Of a stretch of DNA of 64,000 bases, positions 61,832 to 64,000 are shown in pieces. Made by a program: the position numbers and the translations under genes. Below the pieces are notes generated by a model, which was given only the letters and a program-made list of their open reading frames with translations, ran no database searches and had not been told where the DNA came from. Each line of letters begins with the position of its first letter. Position 1 is the stretch's first letter. The stretch is from Microcoleus sp. FACHB-1515 (lineage in GTDB: Bacteria; Cyanobacteriota; Cyanobacteriia; Elainellales; Elainellaceae): contig NZ_JACJPO010000061.1 in NCBI RefSeq assembly GCF_014696105.1, positions 1-64,000 on the forward strand, written 5' to 3'.

Positions 61832-62704
61832 ATGTCCAAGCGCGATATCATGCTGCAACTAGACCTCCAACAGCCTCCGCACCCGATGCCCCAGGTGACC
61901 AAAGCCGCCGTCATGATTATTGGCGGAGCCGAAGACAAAATTCACGGTCGTCAAATCCTCAGCACCTTCTTTCAACGGGCGGGCGGTGTTGACGCTCGAA
62001 TTGCAATCATTCCCTGTGCCTCTCGCGAACCTGCGGCGATCGGTTTGCGCTATCAAACGATTTTCGAGGAAATGGGCGCAAAAGAAATCGAAGTGATTGA
62101 CATCCGCGATCGCGATCAAGGCGAAAATCTGGCGTGGCAGCAGTTTCTCGATTCCTGTACGGGCGTGTTCATGACCGGAGGCGATCAGCTTCGGCTGTGC
62201 GGTCTGCTGATGGACACGCCCATCATGGAAAAAATGCGAATTCGAGCGCAGCTTGGTGAAATTACGCTTGCCGGAACGAGCGCAGGTGCAGCGGTGATGG
62301 GGCATCACATGATCGCAGGCGGCGGATCGGGCGAATCTCCAAATCGATCGCTGGTTGATATGGCAACCGGAATGGGAATCATTCCCGAACTGATTGTCGA
62401 TCAGCACTTTCACAACCGCAATCGCATGGCAAGATTGATGAGTGCGATCGCTGCTCACCCGGACTGTACGGGCATCGGCATTGATGAAGACACCTGCGCG
62501 ATGTTTGAAGGCGATAGCTGCTTTCAGGTGATTGGCAAAGGCACGGTGACGGTGATCGACCCGACCGACCTTTCCTACACGAATCAGCCGGACGTAGCCG
62601 CTGGTGAACCGTTGAGCCTGCACAATTTGCGGGTTCACATTCTCAGTCATGGCGATCGCTACGACCTCAACCATCGATCGACCCTGACAGGCAGCAACTG
62701 CTAG
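61832..62704 (+). CDS. cphB: Cyanophycinase (290 aa)
   Basis: Serine exopeptidase of family S51 that cuts cyanophycin to beta-Asp-Arg dipeptides in the cytoplasm. The nucleophile Ser is in TLAGTSAGAAVMGHHMIAGG. GGAEDKIHGRQIL and MTGGDQLRLCGLL are family signatures, and QHFHNRNRMARLMSAIA is another conserved block. Length and motifs fit the bacterial enzyme. The ATG at 61832 is used (MSKRDIMLQLDLQQPP); ATG 61850 is close to the usual cyanophycinase start. cphA follows after 145 nt. Confidence 0.95.
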   Translation: MSKRDIMLQLDLQQPPHPMPQVTKAAVMIIGGAEDKIHGRQILSTFFQRAGGVDARIAIIPCASREPAAIGLRYQTIFEEMGAKEIEVIDIRDRDQGENLAWQQFLDSCTGVFMTGGDQLRLCGLLMDTPIMEKMRIRAQLGEITLAGTSAGAAVMGHHMIAGGGSGESPNRSLVDMATGMGIIPELIVDQHFHNRNRMARLMSAIAAHPDCTGIGIDEDTCAMFEGDSCFQVIGKGTVTVIDPTDLSYTNQPDVAAGEPLSLHNLRVHILSHGDRYDLNHRSTLTGSNC

Positions 62705-62793
62705 TCTCTGTCTTTCGCCCGAATCAAAAAGTTTCACGAAACGGCAAACTGTTCTTTATGGACAGTTCAAGATTCTTCTTAATTAGAGACTAG
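62702..62793. repeat. 9-bp inverted repeat between cphB and cphA
   Basis: CTAGTCTCT (62702-62710, includes the cphB stop) and AGAGACTAG (62785-62793) are perfect complements separated by 74 nt. They could close a long stem in the cphB-cphA transcript. Confidence 0.5.
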
Positions 62794-62849
62794 ACAACTG
62801 CTGCTGATAGCTGCCTTTCTTGTCGCTCGACCCCTGAATCGCGAATTTT

Positions 62850-64000
62850 ATGAAAATCCTTAAGACTCAAACGCTGCGCGGCCCGAACTACTGGAGCATC
62901 CGCCACCACAACTTGATTTTGATGCGCTTAGATCTTGAGGATTTGCGCGATCGTCCCTCCAACGAAATTCCCGATTTCTATCAGGGCTTAGTCGAAGCGC
63001 TGCCCAGCCTTGTCGAACACTACTGCTCGCCCGGATGCCGAGGCGGTTTCCTCAGTCGCGTTCAGGAAGGCACGATGATGGGGCACATCGTTGAGCATGT
63101 CGCCCTGGAACTGCAAAGCTTAGCCGGAATGCAAGTCGGCTTTGGACGCACCAGAGAAACTTCGACGCCCGGCGTGTATCAGGTCGTGATTGAGTACACA
63201 GACGAGCAGGCCGGACGCTATGCCGCTCGCGCCGCCGTTCGCTTGTGCCAAAGCATCGTGGAAACCGGACAGTATCCCCAGATCGAGCTAGAGCAAGATC
63301 TAGCCGATTTGCGCGATTTTGCCGCTCAAGCTGCGCTGGGTCCCAGTACCGAAAACATCGTCAAAGAAGCAGAAGCCAGGGGCATTCCCTGGACGGCGCT
63401 CAGCACAAGAGCGATGATTCAATTTGGGCACGGCGTTTATCAAAAGCGGATTCAAGCGACGCTGTCGAGTCAAACGAGCGTTTTGGGCGTGGAACTTGCG
63501 GGCGACAAGGAAAGTACCAAGAGAATTTTGGGCGATGCGGGCGTTCCAGTGCCGCGCGGCACGGTGATTTACTATCTCGATGAACTCGAAGGCGCGATCG
63601 AAGCGGTCGGCGGCTACCCGATCGTAATCAAACCCTTGGACGGCAATCACGGACGCGGCATCACCATCAACATCACCTCCTGGGAGCTGGCTGAAGAAGC
63701 ATACGACGCTGCCAAAGCCGAATCGCGCAACAAAGGCGTGATCGTCGAGCGCTACTACACCGGACGCGATCATCGCGTTTTGGTGGTGAATGGCAAAGTC
63801 GTGGCGGTTGCCGAGCGCGTTCCTGCTCACGTGGTGGGAGATGGACAATCCACGATCGCCCAACTGGTCGAACTCACCAATCAAGACCCCCGACGTGGCG
63901 AAGGGCACGACAACGTTTTGACGCAAATTGAAGTCGATCGCGCCAGCTTTCAGCTTCTCGAACGGCAAGGCTACACGCTTGACACGATTCTGCGTGCGGG
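62850..64000 (+). CDS. cphA: Cyanophycin synthetase, 5' part (383 codons visible, runs off the window)
   Basis: ATP-dependent, primer-dependent polymerisation of Asp and Arg into cyanophycin. The visible part has the N-terminal cyanophycin-synthetase domain (MKILKTQTLRGPNYWSIRHH, CSPGCRGGFLSRVQEGTMMG, HIVEHVALELQSLAGMQVGF) and then the ATP-grasp domain that adds Asp (VLGVELAGDKESTKRILGDA, YPIVIKPLDGNHGRGITINI). The Mur-ligase-like arginine-adding domain lies beyond the edge. The start is the ATG at 62850. No frameshift is seen. Confidence 0.97.
   Translation, partial: MKILKTQTLRGPNYWSIRHHNLILMRLDLEDLRDRPSNEIPDFYQGLVEALPSLVEHYCSPGCRGGFLSRVQEGTMMGHIVEHVALELQSLAGMQVGFGRTRETSTPGVYQVVIEYTDEQAGRYAARAAVRLCQSIVETGQYPQIELEQDLADLRDFAAQAALGPSTENIVKEAEARGIPWTALSTRAMIQFGHGVYQKRIQATLSSQTSVLGVELAGDKESTKRILGDAGVPVPRGTVIYYLDELEGAIEAVGGYPIVIKPLDGNHGRGITINITSWELAEEAYDAAKAESRNKGVIVERYYTGRDHRVLVVNGKVVAVAERVPAHVVGDGQSTIAQLVELTNQDPRRGEGHDNVLTQIEVDRASFQLLERQGYTLDTILRA

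Noticed and set aside
61474-61938. 154-codon minus-strand frame near cphB
   Set aside because: Overlaps the start of cphB on the other strand; no motif, ribosome-binding site or partner was recognised.
1-64000. High density of GCGATCGC
   Set aside because: This is the HIP1 octamer, well known and abundant in cyanobacterial genomes; useful for taxonomy but not a local feature.

Overview
The window is chromosomal DNA from a cyanobacterium; I cannot name the genus. The main evidence is a complete nitrate-assimilation operon of cyanobacterial type (nirA-nrtA-nrtB-nrtC-nrtD-narB-narM) with its divergent regulators, a ferredoxin-dependent glutamate synthase, cyanophycinase and cyanophycin synthetase, a high-light-inducible protein, a DnaK3/DnaJ3-type pair, and very frequent copies of the HIP1 octamer GCGATCGC.

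Layout. 1-0.43 kb: two transposase remnants. 0.5-6.0 kb (minus): a giant DUF5724/DUF4132-type protein and a 141-residue partner that looks like a beta-grasp protein ending in Gly-Gly, under a LexA-like palindrome. 6.3-10.9 kb (plus): two half ABC exporters, apparently a heterodimer with one degenerate ATP site, with a GNAT gene between them and an S4 RNA-binding protein after them. 11.0-14.7 kb: dnaK3-like gene with a long disordered tail, and dnaJ3-like gene. 15.1-16.2 kb: MalK/UgpC-type ATPase. 16.2-21.2 kb (minus): prfB (programmed frameshift), DUF3285, ybeY, dgkA, trpG, a PfkB kinase and cysQ. 21.4-27.7 kb: a c-di-AMP (ydaO/yuaA) riboswitch ahead of a GT4 glycosyltransferase, then peptidoglycan-binding, ADP-ribosylglycohydrolase-like and PgpH-type c-di-AMP phosphodiesterase genes. 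27.7-36.1 kb: 2-Cys peroxiredoxin, membrane and small proteins, an AT-rich island with a small unknown ORF and a strong terminator, TPR protein, ruvB, phosphoglycerate mutase, YciI-like protein, HLIP and a cyclic-nucleotide-binding protein. 36.1-49.9 kb: nitrogen locus. 49.9-57.4 kb (minus): dnaA, a class II aldolase and the Fd-GOGAT gene. 58.1-64.0 kb (plus): phosphodiester glycosidase-like exoprotein, pentapeptide-repeat protein, cyanophycinase and the start of cyanophycin synthetase.

How the genes work together. About a third of the window handles nitrogen. NrtABCD imports nitrate and nitrite, NarB (with NarM) and NirA reduce them to ammonium, Fd-GOGAT incorporates the nitrogen, and CphA/CphB store and mobilise it as cyanophycin. 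NtcB, a CnaT-like protein and a NirB-like HEAT protein are transcribed away from nirA. GTAN8TAC (NtcA-type) sites lie in the nirA promoter, in the nirB-side promoter and just upstream of ntcB. A second theme is c-di-AMP: a predicted sensor riboswitch and a predicted phosphodiesterase lie 4 kb apart.

The best candidates for something undescribed are the Gly-Gly-terminated small protein paired with the DUF5724/DUF4132 giant, and the AT-rich orphan ORF at 30.7 kb. Interspersed palindromic repeats occur between genes, including inside the nitrate operon. I found no tRNA, rRNA or CRISPR array. Start-site choices, operator calls and all names without a catalytic motif are inferences from sequence alone.
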